Part shown: positions 14,938-23,973 of the stretch, piece by piece
How the letters are laid out: each line of letters opens with the position of its first letter
How positions within the stretch are numbered: the stretch's first letter is position 1
Origin: Deltaproteobacteria bacterium
Lineage (GTDB): Bacteria; Myxococcota_A; UBA9042; DTJE01
DNA length: 25,040 nucleotides
Assembly: GCA_016784945.1 (NCBI GenBank)
Contig: JADHTP010000016.1
Location: forward strand, 1-25,040
Direction: 5' to 3'
Notes under the pieces: model-generated
What the model was told of the DNA's origin: nothing
Databases searched by the model: none
The model's input: only the letters and a program-made list of their open reading frames with translations
Program-made: the position numbers and the translations under genes

Positions 14938-16902
14938 TCAATCTTGAAGGCATTTGCGCAGTTCGACCGAGTCCACCCGGTAGACCAGGATGGAGTGGCC
15001 GGCGCTGGCGTCCGGTTCCCGTTGGCGCAGGCAGGCGGCCAGTCGTCCGAAACGGAGGTCCGCGAACAGGCCGTAGTCGTTGTACCAGGCCTCGGCTGGC
15101 CGTTCTTCGAGTAGGACGTCCAGGGCCGATTCCTTTCCCATGGCCTCTTCCAGTCTCCGTGCTGCGGGCTGGAGGTGGCGGTAGGTTTCCTCGTACCAGT
15201 CCCGCCAGGCACCGGGGTGTCGGGCGAACACGCGCTGAAGCTGGGTGGCGCTGATGCAGTAGGTGCCCGGTTCCAGGGGGAAGACTCGGTCGTCCCTTTC
15301 GATCCCGAAGTCGATGAACCCGGGCAGGCGTTTTGCCCGGACACCATGGTGCGCCGGGCTGGCCGTGCCGAAGTAGGAGAGGTATGCGGGACCCGTCGTG
15401 TCCCCGGCATCCAGGATGTCGCTCAGCGTCGGCAGGTCCTGTCCCCAGTCCAGGGAACTGTCCACCAGGTGTCGATACCCCTGTGACGAACCCCCCGCGA
15501 AGACATTGAAGTAGCCGATGAAATGGGGGCGGGCCAGGAGGGTCCCGACCACCAGCAGGGCGGCCAGCGCCACGGTCGGTACGGTCCGTGTCAGCCGGCC
15601 CGTTCCGGCTCCCAGGGTAACCCCCGCCAGGACGAACAGCACCGGGTAGGTGGGCAGGAGGTGACGATGTCCGATGTTGAGGTGGCTGGTGACCGACAGG
15701 ATCCAGTAGGCCGCCAGCAAGGCCCACAGGGGCGCCGTCCGGTACAGGCCCCGTCGTACGCCGGCCAGGCCCCTTCCCCCGGCCAGGGTAAGGGCGGCGG
15801 CCAGGATCAGCAGGGCGAACAGGGCGACGGGGGTCTTGTACGCAAAGGCCATGGGAAAGAACCGGGCCCATCCCCGGGTGCTGAATTCCCCGTCCAGGAA
15901 GGCGTTCCGGCGCTGTGACCACTTGAGCGCCCGGGCCGTTCCGAAGAGGTAGGCCTCGGGCAGCAGGCTATGGTCCCTGGCCAGGGTGATGGCGTCCTGG
16001 ACGGCGCCGCCGTCCACCTGGACCGCGGGCCATGACTCCGAGAATCGAAGGGATGCCGCGCTTTCGTCCGGCACGGGCGCGTATCGAAAGCCGAAGGCGG
16101 CCCACACCAGGATCCCGACCACGGCCACGTGCGCCCCGATCAGGCCGGCGAATGTGACCAGCTGAACCGGCCGTCCCAGGTCCTTCTCGAAGCCGCCCAC
16201 CTTCAGTCCCAGAGGTCGCGGACCGGTCAGCCTCACCACCACAAGCAACGCGAACACCACGAAGAGGAGGGGGGCGTTGAGCTTGGTGAGGAACAGTGCC
16301 CCGGTGGCGAGCACGCTGGCCGCGAGGCGGCCGGGCGTGATTCCGTGCAGCAGTCGCCAGAAGCACCAGACGGACAACAGGAAGAAGAGGGCGGCCGGCA
16401 CGTCCGACGTGACCAGGCCCCCGTGGCCGAGCACCGTGGGGCTGAACACGCACAGGACCAGGGACAGGAAGCCGGCCCTGGGGCCGAACAGGCGCCGGGA
16501 GATCCCGTAGACGGTCAGGGCGAGGGCCACCGTGAACAGCGCCATGAGGGCCCGGGCCCTGAGCAGCAGGGCGTCGGCGTCGTTGCCCGATTCGTAAAGG
16601 AACTGGAATCCCAGCCGGTCGTGGGACGCAGTGCGCCATGCCTCCTGGTCAGTGGGGGGAAGGGCGGGGGCGGACGGGAGCAGCGCCAGGGCGGCCAGTC
16701 TCTGTGGAAGGGGACCGGCCTCCGGATTGAGCCGGTAGTCCCCCGTGATCCAGTGGGCAGTGCCTGAGACGAGATAGGCCCCCTCGTCAAAGGTGGCGCT
16801 CTTGTCCATCACGGATGTGACGGTCAGGGACCAGCAGGCGGCCGCCAGCAGGGCCACGCCGGGAATTCCCACGGTCCATCCCTTGACCCGCTTCCACGTC
16901 AT
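14938..16902 (-). CDS. Polytopic GT-C/GT39-like glycosyltransferase
   Basis: A 654-residue integral membrane protein with about eleven hydrophobic segments in the first ~440 residues and a soluble C-terminal domain. The first external loop carries the acidic DE motif (SATFDEGAYLVSGTAHW) and a NPEAGPLPQRLAAL phrase equivalent to the NPPL stretch of GT39/PMT-type enzymes, which use polyprenyl-phosphate sugars. After the membrane part comes LVDSSLDWGQDLPTLSD, a block often seen in such proteins. GGGAG lies 8 bases before the ATG, and the ATG overlaps the stop of the preceding gene as ATGA, so the two are translationally coupled. Donor and acceptor are unknown. Confidence 0.75.
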   Translation of the reverse strand: MTWKRVKGWTVGIPGVALLAAACWSLTVTSVMDKSATFDEGAYLVSGTAHWITGDYRLNPEAGPLPQRLAALALLPSAPALPPTDQEAWRTASHDRLGFQFLYESGNDADALLLRARALMALFTVALALTVYGISRRLFGPRAGFLSLVLCVFSPTVLGHGGLVTSDVPAALFFLLSVWCFWRLLHGITPGRLAASVLATGALFLTKLNAPLLFVVFALLVVVRLTGPRPLGLKVGGFEKDLGRPVQLVTFAGLIGAHVAVVGILVWAAFGFRYAPVPDESAASLRFSESWPAVQVDGGAVQDAITLARDHSLLPEAYLFGTARALKWSQRRNAFLDGEFSTRGWARFFPMAFAYKTPVALFALLILAAALTLAGGRGLAGVRRGLYRTAPLWALLAAYWILSVTSHLNIGHRHLLPTYPVLFVLAGVTLGAGTGRLTRTVPTVALAALLVVGTLLARPHFIGYFNVFAGGSSQGYRHLVDSSLDWGQDLPTLSDILDAGDTTGPAYLSYFGTASPAHHGVRAKRLPGFIDFGIERDDRVFPLEPGTYCISATQLQRVFARHPGAWRDWYEETYRHLQPAARRLEEAMGKESALDVLLEERPAEAWYNDYGLFADLRFGRLAACLRQREPDASAGHSILVYRVDSVELRKCLQD

Positions 16903-18320
16903 CCGCGTTTCTCCCGGGCCGCTTTACACAGGGTCCTCAGGTCCTGGGCCAGTTGCCGCCCACCGTGACAGGAAACCAGCAGCACCAGCCCCATGATCTG
17001 GTACCTGAATCGGCTGTTTTCACCGGTTTCGGCAAGACTGCCGAGTACCGTGACCCACCCGATCGTGCCCAGGGCGAACAGCAGCACGAGGCGCTCCCGT
17101 GGGCGCCGCCGTCCGGGTCGGAACAGGGACGCCAGGGACCAGGCAAGCAGAACGGGAATGACCACGGGGATCAGGACGGCCCTTTCCAGGTTCTCGATCC
17201 TGGTTGCCAGGACGTTGATCCGGTTGCGGTTTGGGACTACGAAATTGTCCCTCGTCACCGGGTCCAGGAAACGGACGAGGTTGTGGCCGACCGTGTCCAG
17301 ATAGGGGCCGGGGTATCGCCGTATCAGTTCCAGTGCTCCTTCCATGTAGAGACGGGACACGTCCAGGTAGACCCAATGGTTGTAGTTGATGGGGTCGCGC
17401 TTCGTGGACTCGTGGAGGGGGGTGCGGTCGGGGCGGTCGAGGGCCGGTACGCCCCGGTCCTGGTCATCAAGACCCAGGAGATCCATGTAGATCCGGGGGT
17501 GGGAGAACTCCCATTCGGGGGAGATGGGGGCGAGGACGCCTGTCTCCACCAATCTCGATACCTCGGAGCGGGGGACGTTTTCCTTGGCCACTCGATGGAG
17601 GCTGTTCCCACCCCAGGAGCTGGTTCCGAAAAAGCCCAGGACCACCAGGTTCTTGGCGCAGAACAGGCCCACGAGGACCAGGGGCAGGACCGCTCCAAGG
17701 AGAAGGCGCTTTCGCATCCCCCGGGGGCAGTTCACCAGGGCGACGGCGAGGGCCAGGACCAGGTACACGGGATGGAAAAGGCTGCGAAGCAGGACCAGGG
17801 CGGCCATCACCCAGAATGCGGCCTGCATGAAGGGGCCGGGGCGTCCACCGGAACGGGCCAGGCACCAGGCGGCTCCGGCCAGGAAACCCATGGAGAGATG
17901 GGGGTAGAAGTACCAGTTTTCGTAGAGGACGAAGGGCGGTGCGCAACAGAAGACCAGTGCGATGGCCACGGCGGGCCACCGGGGCACGGCGAGTTCCCTC
18001 AGGGTCAGGGTGGTGAAGGCCATGGTGGCCAGGCCCACTCCGAGGAACAGGGCCTGGAAGACCTGTGGGAAGGCCTGGGGCGCCCCTTTCATGACCAGGC
18101 CAGTCAGTGCGTTGAAGATGGGCGGTTGGGCATGGAGGTGCCACAGGCTCTGCAGGAGGTGATCCCGCAAAAGGGGAGGATCCAGTATCTGGGAAAAGAA
18201 ATAGACCGTGTCCGACCAGAATCCGATGCCCTGGCCGCAGTACCATCCCCGTGCCAGGATGAAACCCAGGACCGCCACGAGCCACGGCGCCCAACCCAAG
18301 GGTTCGGGCCCGACCGCCAC
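16899..18320 (-). CDS. Polytopic GT-C-like membrane protein
   Basis: A 473-residue protein with about ten to eleven hydrophobic helices over its whole length and no soluble C-terminal domain. The first loop has WSDTVYFFSQ and then LWHLHAQPPIFNALTG; an acidic residue followed by a QPP(L/I)(Y/F) phrase is typical of the first external loop of GT-C glycosyltransferases. The predicted start is GTG, without a clear Shine-Dalgarno, 29 bases after the upstream membrane protein. The stop overlaps the next gene by four bases. Glycosyltransferase function is likely but unproven; a flippase or polymerase role cannot be excluded. Confidence 0.6.
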   Translation of the reverse strand: MAVGPEPLGWAPWLVAVLGFILARGWYCGQGIGFWSDTVYFFSQILDPPLLRDHLLQSLWHLHAQPPIFNALTGLVMKGAPQAFPQVFQALFLGVGLATMAFTTLTLRELAVPRWPAVAIALVFCCAPPFVLYENWYFYPHLSMGFLAGAAWCLARSGGRPGPFMQAAFWVMAALVLLRSLFHPVYLVLALAVALVNCPRGMRKRLLLGAVLPLVLVGLFCAKNLVVLGFFGTSSWGGNSLHRVAKENVPRSEVSRLVETGVLAPISPEWEFSHPRIYMDLLGLDDQDRGVPALDRPDRTPLHESTKRDPINYNHWVYLDVSRLYMEGALELIRRYPGPYLDTVGHNLVRFLDPVTRDNFVVPNRNRINVLATRIENLERAVLIPVVIPVLLAWSLASLFRPGRRRPRERLVLLFALGTIGWVTVLGSLAETGENSRFRYQIMGLVLLVSCHGGRQLAQDLRTLCKAAREKRG

Positions 18321-18349
18321 GATCGGGGCGCTGTTTTTCGTGGGCGTGT

Positions 18350-20470
18350 CTATTGCTGGTCCTCCCAGGTCACGCGGTAGAGTTCACATCGTTCCGAGCG
18401 GTGCAGTGGCCTGAACTGCCGGGGAAGGGAACGGGCAAAGGCCGATTCCCGGGGTTCGCCGTCACCGGGCTCGGGCATGAATACCATCAGGGCCGTCGCT
18501 CCCGAGTCCGCCACCCTGGTGGCCCACCGTCCGGCGTCCCACGGGGATGTGGCGTCCACCACCCGGATTTCCCGTTCCAGGTGGGTGCCGAACAGCGGTG
18601 AAACGAAACCGTTCAGATTACGGCTCGCGGCCAGTGCCAGGCGGCCTTCGGGGAGGGCTTTTCCCAGGGCATGGACGCAGGGGGCGTAGGCCCGGTAGTC
18701 GAATTGCCAGGATTCGGGGGCGGCTTCGTATTCCCTGACGTGGCGGTCGTACCGGGCGCCGTGGAGCCAGTGACCGGCCACGAGAGCCAGAACCAGGGCC
18801 CCGAAGAGCGTGACCAGTTTCGCACCGTTTGGGATTTCCGGGGCCCACCGGCGTCTGACGAGGATCCCGGCGCCTCCCAACCCCAGGACGGCCCCACCGG
18901 ATGCCAGTGCGGGTCCGCCTGCAACGGGGATGTTGGTGAAATACAGGAGGCCGGCCACCTGGCAGGTAAGGAACACCCCGGTGATGACCAGGGGAGGCGC
19001 CCCTGCCCGGTTTCCCACAGCCAGTCCCGCCAGTGCCAGGAGCACGGTGCCCGGGTAGGCGAACCGGACGTTGGAGAACAGGAAGCTGCCACTGCGCGGG
19101 AGCAGGGCGTACAGCAGCATCATCAGGACCCCGAGCACGAACAGCAAAGCCCCGAAACGCCAGTAAGGGGAGCCGGGTCGGACCAGCGACCATACCAGGG
19201 CAAAGAACCCGGCGGCCGCACAAAGGGTCACGGAAAGCACGCCGGCCGGGCCCAGTCCCCAGGACGAGTTGGGCAGTCCCGACTGGCCCAGGAAAGCCTG
19301 GAACAGTTTCCCGCTGTCCCACAGGAAGCCGAACTGGTTGAACAGACTGGTGGAGGCGGCCCGCGTATCCATGCCGTCGATTCCAGGGAACAACTGCTGG
19401 CCCAGGACTTCCACCGGGTAGGGGTACAGCGGGTTGTCCGCCACCAGCCAGTTGCGGAGGTAGAACGCGGTACCGAAAACCAGAAGGCCGCCCACGAACA
19501 GGATGATCTGTCGGCCGGTTTCCCGGATGCGGGACCAGCCGTCAACCCGGGGTTCCATGCAGGACCGGGACGCCAGGAACACGAGGACCAGGGGGGCCAT
19601 GACCCAACCCACCTGCTTGAAGCCGGGCAGGGCCCCTGCCAGTGCCGCCGCGAGGAACAACAGTGAAAGTGTCGGGTGCCGGGCGGCGTGGACCGACCAT
19701 CTCAGGGCCGCCAGGAACGTGGCCCACAGCGGCAACTCCACATAGGTTTCGGTCAACACGTTGAAGACCGCCGGCACGGTGGCCAGCGCCGAGGCCACGG
19801 CCGTCGCCGCCAGTCGATTGCAGCCGGCCTCACGACCCAGTCCGTACACGGACAGAGCCAGGAGGGCCAGGAAGGGCAGGTTCACCAGGGGCAGCCACAG
19901 GTCGCAACCCGTGAGCAGGAAGGCCCAGGCCGAAAACATCTCGCCGTTGGCCGGAAAGTAGGGGTAGGGATCGTAGTAGGCCGGAAACGGGAACAGGGAC
20001 AGGTCGTGGGCCTGGACATAGTGAGCGGCCAGGGGCAGGTGGTAGTTGAGGGCGTCGTAACCCAGGGGAGGCCTGTCGAGGGCGTACCCCACGGCCAGGG
20101 TGACGGCGACCAGACCCGGGACCATGACCAGGAGGACGCCGGGCTCGGCCCGGCAGCCTTCCCTGATGGCATTCCAGGCTTGACGGAACACGGACGCGGC
20201 GGGACCGTTCCCCGGGAACAGACCCAGCGCAGCGGACAGAAGCAGGGCCGCGGGCAATACGATCCACCGGTCCATCAGGCCCAGCGTCCCGAGCCCCGTG
20301 GTCAGCATGACGACCATGAGAAGGGGGATGGCCAGGGTGGCGCCGAGGCTCTCGATCCCGCCCACGGATTCCGGGAGCCGCGAGGCCACCCGTGCCGCGC
20401 CCCACACCATTTGGCCACAGACCACCAGGGTGGCCACCAGTCCGCCGATCACGTGCAGTGTGTCGTCCAC
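18350..20470 (-). CDS. Large polytopic GT-C-like membrane protein
   Basis: A 706-residue protein with about fourteen hydrophobic segments and a soluble tail of ~130 residues (from EYEAAPESWQFDYRAY). The loop after the third or fourth segment reads PPLGYDALNYHLPLAAHYVQ and then YYDPYPYFPANGEMFSAW, with the aspartate and YHLP/PxNGE pattern of a GT-C-like family. The predicted start is GTG without a clear Shine-Dalgarno; an ATG at residue 21 (MVWGAARV) is possible. It is first in a run of three membrane genes (29-base gap, then a 4-base overlap), followed by the carbamoyltransferase and SxtJ genes, all on the same strand. It is divergent from the DUF4395 gene with 168 bases between them. The exact reaction is unknown. 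Confidence 0.6.
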   Translation of the reverse strand: MDDTLHVIGGLVATLVVCGQMVWGAARVASRLPESVGGIESLGATLAIPLLMVVMLTTGLGTLGLMDRWIVLPAALLLSAALGLFPGNGPAASVFRQAWNAIREGCRAEPGVLLVMVPGLVAVTLAVGYALDRPPLGYDALNYHLPLAAHYVQAHDLSLFPFPAYYDPYPYFPANGEMFSAWAFLLTGCDLWLPLVNLPFLALLALSVYGLGREAGCNRLAATAVASALATVPAVFNVLTETYVELPLWATFLAALRWSVHAARHPTLSLLFLAAALAGALPGFKQVGWVMAPLVLVFLASRSCMEPRVDGWSRIRETGRQIILFVGGLLVFGTAFYLRNWLVADNPLYPYPVEVLGQQLFPGIDGMDTRAASTSLFNQFGFLWDSGKLFQAFLGQSGLPNSSWGLGPAGVLSVTLCAAAGFFALVWSLVRPGSPYWRFGALLFVLGVLMMLLYALLPRSGSFLFSNVRFAYPGTVLLALAGLAVGNRAGAPPLVITGVFLTCQVAGLLYFTNIPVAGGPALASGGAVLGLGGAGILVRRRWAPEIPNGAKLVTLFGALVLALVAGHWLHGARYDRHVREYEAAPESWQFDYRAYAPCVHALGKALPEGRLALAASRNLNGFVSPLFGTHLEREIRVVDATSPWDAGRWATRVADSGATALMVFMPEPGDGEPRESAFARSLPRQFRPLHRSERCELYRVTWEDQQ

Positions 20471-20567
20471 GTCGGGGATGATAGCACCGGGCGGAAACCA
20501 GGAACAACGGTCGCGTTTTCACGACGGATCATCACAAACCACCGAAATCATGAACAGAGTGAATTAT

Positions 20568-20600
20568 ATTAGGATTAAATCAATCTAATTGGTAGTATTA
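20568..20600 (+). promoter_or_regulatory. AT-rich promoter and inverted repeat before the DUF4395 gene
   Basis: This stretch is strikingly AT-rich in a GC-rich window. ATTAG-G-ATT (20568-20576) and AATCTAAT (20582-20589) are inverted copies with one bulged G around AAATC, an operator-like dyad. TTAGGA (20569-20574) and TAGTAT (20593-20598) are 18 bp apart and could be -35 and -10 elements, placing the dyad between and over them. The regulator is unknown. Confidence 0.35.
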
Positions 20601-20638
20601 ACACGGAGGCCGGTTTCGAGGCTTCCTGGAGGTGATTG

Positions 20639-21118
20639 ATGAAGACCCAGAGGATTCCAGACACGGTGGAGGAACCTTCCGTCCGTGCCGTGGCTCTTTT
20701 GACCGCCCTGTCCGGTGTGGTGGTGCTGTCCACCGGATGGTTCTGGCTGTTGCCCGTTCTGACGTTGGACTTTGGTCTGCGGGTGGTCCTGGGACCCCGT
20801 TTCAGCCCGCTGGCCAGCCTGGGCGGGCGATGGGTGGCGCCCTACGTTCAATGGGAATCGAGGCGGATCCCGTTTTCGCCGAAGAGATTTGCGGCCGGTA
20901 TCGGATTTGCGATGCTGGTCGCCGCCAGCCTGTTGTGGCTGGTGGGCGGTCCCCTGCTCTCCGTGGCCGGACTCACCGGGTTGCTGGTGGTGTTCGCCCT
21001 GCTGGAAGCCGCTACGGGATTCTGCGCCGGGTGCGCCGTGTATAACCAGCTGGTCCGTGTGGGCCTGCTGAAGCACCCCGAGTGCCCGGACTGTCGGGTT
21101 TCCGTGGAGAAAGGCTGA
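20639..21118 (+). CDS. DUF4395 family membrane protein
   Basis: A 159-residue protein. The ATG at 20639 is preferred to a TTG three bases upstream because GGAGGT lies 5-6 bases before it. Two hydrophobic hairpins (~18-50 and ~85-130) flank a basic loop containing PRFSPLASLGGRWVAPYV, and a conserved GFCAGCAVYNQL follows the last helix; this arrangement is that of DUF4395. A second cysteine pair, CPDC, lies near the C-terminus. DUF4395 genes often occur with thiol-redox or sulfur-transfer genes, but none is present here. The cysteine pairs suggest redox or metal chemistry at the membrane; this is inference. It is convergent with purD, with 20 bases between the stops. Confidence 0.78.
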   Translation: MKTQRIPDTVEEPSVRAVALLTALSGVVVLSTGWFWLLPVLTLDFGLRVVLGPRFSPLASLGGRWVAPYVQWESRRIPFSPKRFAAGIGFAMLVAASLLWLVGGPLLSVAGLTGLLVVFALLEAATGFCAGCAVYNQLVRVGLLKHPECPDCRVSVEKG

Positions 21119-21138
21119 CCCGGCTTGATGGACATTGC

Positions 21139-22404
21139 CTAGAGTGCCCGGTGGGCGATGTCCTGGCGGTAGTGCATACCGGGCCATTTGATCATCTTGG
21201 CGACCTTGTAGGCCCGATCCCGGGCCTCACGCACCGTTTCCCCGGCGGCGGTAACGCCGAGCACCCGACCACCGGACGTGACGGCCCGGTCGTCGTCGTC
21301 CAGCGCCGTGCCCGCGTGGAACACCTGGACGTGGGGTATGCGCGCCGCATTCCCAAGCCCCTCGATCACGTCACCCAGCCGGGGCTTCGCGGGATAGTTC
21401 TCCGCCGCCAGCACCAGGCAGATCGCAGGCCGGGGATCGAAGCTGATGTTCACACCCGACAGGGTGCCGTCGGTGCAGGCCTGCATGGCCGTGAACAGGT
21501 CGCCCCTCATCCGATAGAGCACGGGCTGGGTCTCGGGGTCTCCGAAACGGCAGTTGTACTCCAGGACCTTGGGTCCCTCGGAGGTCATCATGAGACCGGC
21601 ATAGAGCACACCCTTGTAGGGGGTGCCGCGGCGTGCCAGCTCCGCTAGTGTCGGCCGGATGATGGTGGCCAATACGTGCTTCTGGACCTCGTCGTCCAAC
21701 ACGGGAGCCGGCGAATAGGCGCCCATGCCACCGGTGTTGGGGCCCTGGTCCCCGTCGAACACCCGCTTGTGGTCCTGTGACGTGGCCATGGGCAGGACAT
21801 AGTCGCCGTCCGTAATGACCATGTAGGAGGCCTCCTCGCCTTCAAGGAATTCCTCCACCACCACAGTGTTCCCGGCGTCGCCCAGGGAACGGTCCACCAT
21901 CTGGGATCGGGCGGCGTCCAGGGCTTCTTCCCGGGTGGTCGCCACCACCACGCCCTTCCCGGCGGCCAGGCCGTCGGCCTTCACCACCACCGGGAGGGGG
22001 CAGGTCGACAAGTGTTTGATGGCCTGGTCGGGGTCGTCGAACACGTGGTATCCGGCGGCCGGCACGCCCGCCGCATCCAGCACCTCGTGACAGAAGGCCT
22101 TGCTGGCCTCGATGCGGGCATTGTCCTTGTCGGGCCCGAAGGCCCGGATGCCGGCCTCGTTCAGGCGGTTCACCAGCCCCTGGGCCAGCGGGGCTTCCGG
22201 TCCCACCACCACCAGGTCCACAGACTCGTTCTTCGCGGCCCTCACGATACCGTCGATGTCCGACGGCTTCACCGGAATGGATTGCGCCACGGCCCCGGTT
22301 CCGCCGTTACCCAGGGTGATCAGGACCTTGACCCCCGGGCTGCCGGCGAGCCTCCAGGCCATGGCATGCTCCCGTCCCCCGTTGCCCACCACCAGTGCCT
22401 TCAT
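21139..22404 (-). CDS. purD: Phosphoribosylamine-glycine ligase (GAR synthetase)
   Basis: A 421-residue ATP-grasp enzyme catalysing step two of purine synthesis: 5-phosphoribosylamine + glycine + ATP to GAR. Seen: N-terminal VVGNGGREHAMAWRL, VVVGPEAPLAQGLV, GPDKDNARIEASKAF, PVVVKADGLAAGKGVVV, the ATP-grasp core EEFLEGEEAS, QDHKRVFDGDQGPNTGGMG, and EYNCRFGDPETQPVL with metal-binding acidic residues. Length is standard. GGAG lies 6 bases before the ATG, and the gene begins 33 bases after purH, so the two are almost certainly cotranscribed. Confidence 0.98.
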   Translation of the reverse strand: MKALVVGNGGREHAMAWRLAGSPGVKVLITLGNGGTGAVAQSIPVKPSDIDGIVRAAKNESVDLVVVGPEAPLAQGLVNRLNEAGIRAFGPDKDNARIEASKAFCHEVLDAAGVPAAGYHVFDDPDQAIKHLSTCPLPVVVKADGLAAGKGVVVATTREEALDAARSQMVDRSLGDAGNTVVVEEFLEGEEASYMVITDGDYVLPMATSQDHKRVFDGDQGPNTGGMGAYSPAPVLDDEVQKHVLATIIRPTLAELARRGTPYKGVLYAGLMMTSEGPKVLEYNCRFGDPETQPVLYRMRGDLFTAMQACTDGTLSGVNISFDPRPAICLVLAAENYPAKPRLGDVIEGLGNAARIPHVQVFHAGTALDDDDRAVTSGGRVLGVTAAGETVREARDRAYKVAKMIKWPGMHYRQDIAHRAL

Positions 22405-22437
22405 GTCATTCTCCGTTTCATGGCCCCGGACGGACCC

Positions 22438-23973
22438 TCAGTGCCTGAAATGCCGCTTGCCCGTGAACACCATGGCCAGGCCCAGCTTGTCCGCGGCATC
22501 CACCACCTGCTGGTCGCGGATGGAACCGCCCGGCTGGGCCACCGCCGTGGCGCCTGCTGCCGCGATCTCCTCCAGGCCGTCGGGGAAGGGGAAGAAGGCG
22601 TCGGAACCGGCAACGGTCCCCTTGAGGTCCTGCTGTGACTTCATCACCGCCAGCTTGGCCGAATCCACGCGGCTCATCTGGCCGGCGCCCACGGCCGCGG
22701 TCTTGTCCTTCCAGCAGAACACGATGGCATTGCTCTTCACGTGCTTGGTCACGCGCCATGCCATTTCCAGGCCGGCCCACTCGTCCTCCGTGGGTTCGCG
22801 CTTGGTGACCACCTTGGCGTTTCTGACCTCCGACGCCACGGGGTCGGTTTGCTGTACCAGGATGCCGCCGGAGACGTGCTTGCCGTACATTGGCGGGAAG
22901 TCCTCGAAGAAGGCCTCGCCCAGTTCCATCACGCGGAGGTTCTTTTTCTTCGACAGGATGTCCAGTGCCGTGGGAGCGATGGTGGGCGCGATAACCACCT
23001 CGAAGAAGTGCTCGCACATCCGGGTGGCGAGGGCGTCGTCCACCTCGCGGTTCAGGGCCACGATCCCGCCGAAGGCCGACACGGGGTCCGTGGACAGGGC
23101 CTTTTCATAGGCTTCGTTGAGCGAACCGTCGTCCACGCCGCAGCCGCAGGGATTGGTGTGCTTGATGATGGCCACGGCCGGGGGATCGAATTCACGGACC
23201 AAGGCCCAGGCCGCTTCCATGTCCACCAGGTTGTTGTAGGACAGGGCCTTTCCCTGGCGCTGCATGGCGCCCACGATGCCCTGCGTGGGCCCCGGCGGCA
23301 GATACACGGCGGCCTTCTGATGGGGGTTCTCTCCGTAGCGGAGGTCCTTGGCCTTCAGGCCGGCCAGCACGAACACGTCGGGCAGTGTCCCGTCCGCATT
23401 CTGGCCCAGGTAGCCGGCCACGGCTGCATCGTAGGCCGATGTGGTGGCGAACACCTTGACCATGAGGCGGCGGCGGGTTTCGGTGGACGTGGCCCCGTTT
23501 TCCTTCAATTCGTCGAGCACCGGCCCGTAGTCCGCCGCGTCGGTGATCACCGTCACCCGTTCGAAATTCTTGGCGGCCGCCCGGATCATGGTGGGACCAC
23601 CGATGTCGATGTTTTCCACCGCCAGTTCCTCGGTCACGTCGGGCTTGGAGATGGTTTCGACAAAGGGGTACAGGTTCACGGCGATGAGGTCCACGGCGCC
23701 GATCCCCAGTTCCTCCAGGGTCTTCTGGTGCTCGGGAGTTCCCCGGGCCAGGACGCCGGCCAGCAGGTTGGGGTGCAGGGTCTTGACCCTTCCATCCAGG
23801 CACTCGGGAAATCCGGTCACCTCCGACACGTCCGTGACGGCCACGCCGGCTTCCTTGAGCGTACGGGCCGTTCCGCCCGTGGAAACCACTTCGAATCCGA
23901 GTTCGACGAGACCACCGGCGAACTCGACCACACCGGTCTTGTCAGACACGCTGATGATGGCGCGACGTTTCAT
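22438..23973 (-). CDS. purH: Bifunctional AICAR formyltransferase/IMP cyclohydrolase
   Basis: A 511-residue enzyme for the last two steps of IMP synthesis. The N-terminal cyclohydrolase domain (~1-200) shows SVSDKTG (9-14 region), STGGTARTL (31-39) and GRVKTLHP (61-68). The C-terminal transformylase shows LRYGENPHQKAA (211-222), catalytic K271/H272 in KHTNPCG, SNAIVFCWKDKTAAVGAGQMSR, PFPDGLEEIAAAGATAVAQPGGS and the C-terminal FTGKRHFRH. All catalytic blocks are intact at normal length. An AGGAG/AAAGGAT ribosome-binding region precedes the ATG, which overlaps the stop of the upstream lipoprotein gene as ATGA. Confidence 0.98.
   Translation of the reverse strand: MKRRAIISVSDKTGVVEFAGGLVELGFEVVSTGGTARTLKEAGVAVTDVSEVTGFPECLDGRVKTLHPNLLAGVLARGTPEHQKTLEELGIGAVDLIAVNLYPFVETISKPDVTEELAVENIDIGGPTMIRAAAKNFERVTVITDAADYGPVLDELKENGATSTETRRRLMVKVFATTSAYDAAVAGYLGQNADGTLPDVFVLAGLKAKDLRYGENPHQKAAVYLPPGPTQGIVGAMQRQGKALSYNNLVDMEAAWALVREFDPPAVAIIKHTNPCGCGVDDGSLNEAYEKALSTDPVSAFGGIVALNREVDDALATRMCEHFFEVVIAPTIAPTALDILSKKKNLRVMELGEAFFEDFPPMYGKHVSGGILVQQTDPVASEVRNAKVVTKREPTEDEWAGLEMAWRVTKHVKSNAIVFCWKDKTAAVGAGQMSRVDSAKLAVMKSQQDLKGTVAGSDAFFPFPDGLEEIAAAGATAVAQPGGSIRDQQVVDAADKLGLAMVFTGKRHFRH

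Noticed and set aside
16953..18380. 475-codon plus-strand open frame opposite the 473-residue membrane protein
   Set aside because: It is a glutamine/glycine/aspartate-rich mirror of hydrophobic codons. The minus-strand reading gives coherent membrane helices and an ATGA-coupled operon.
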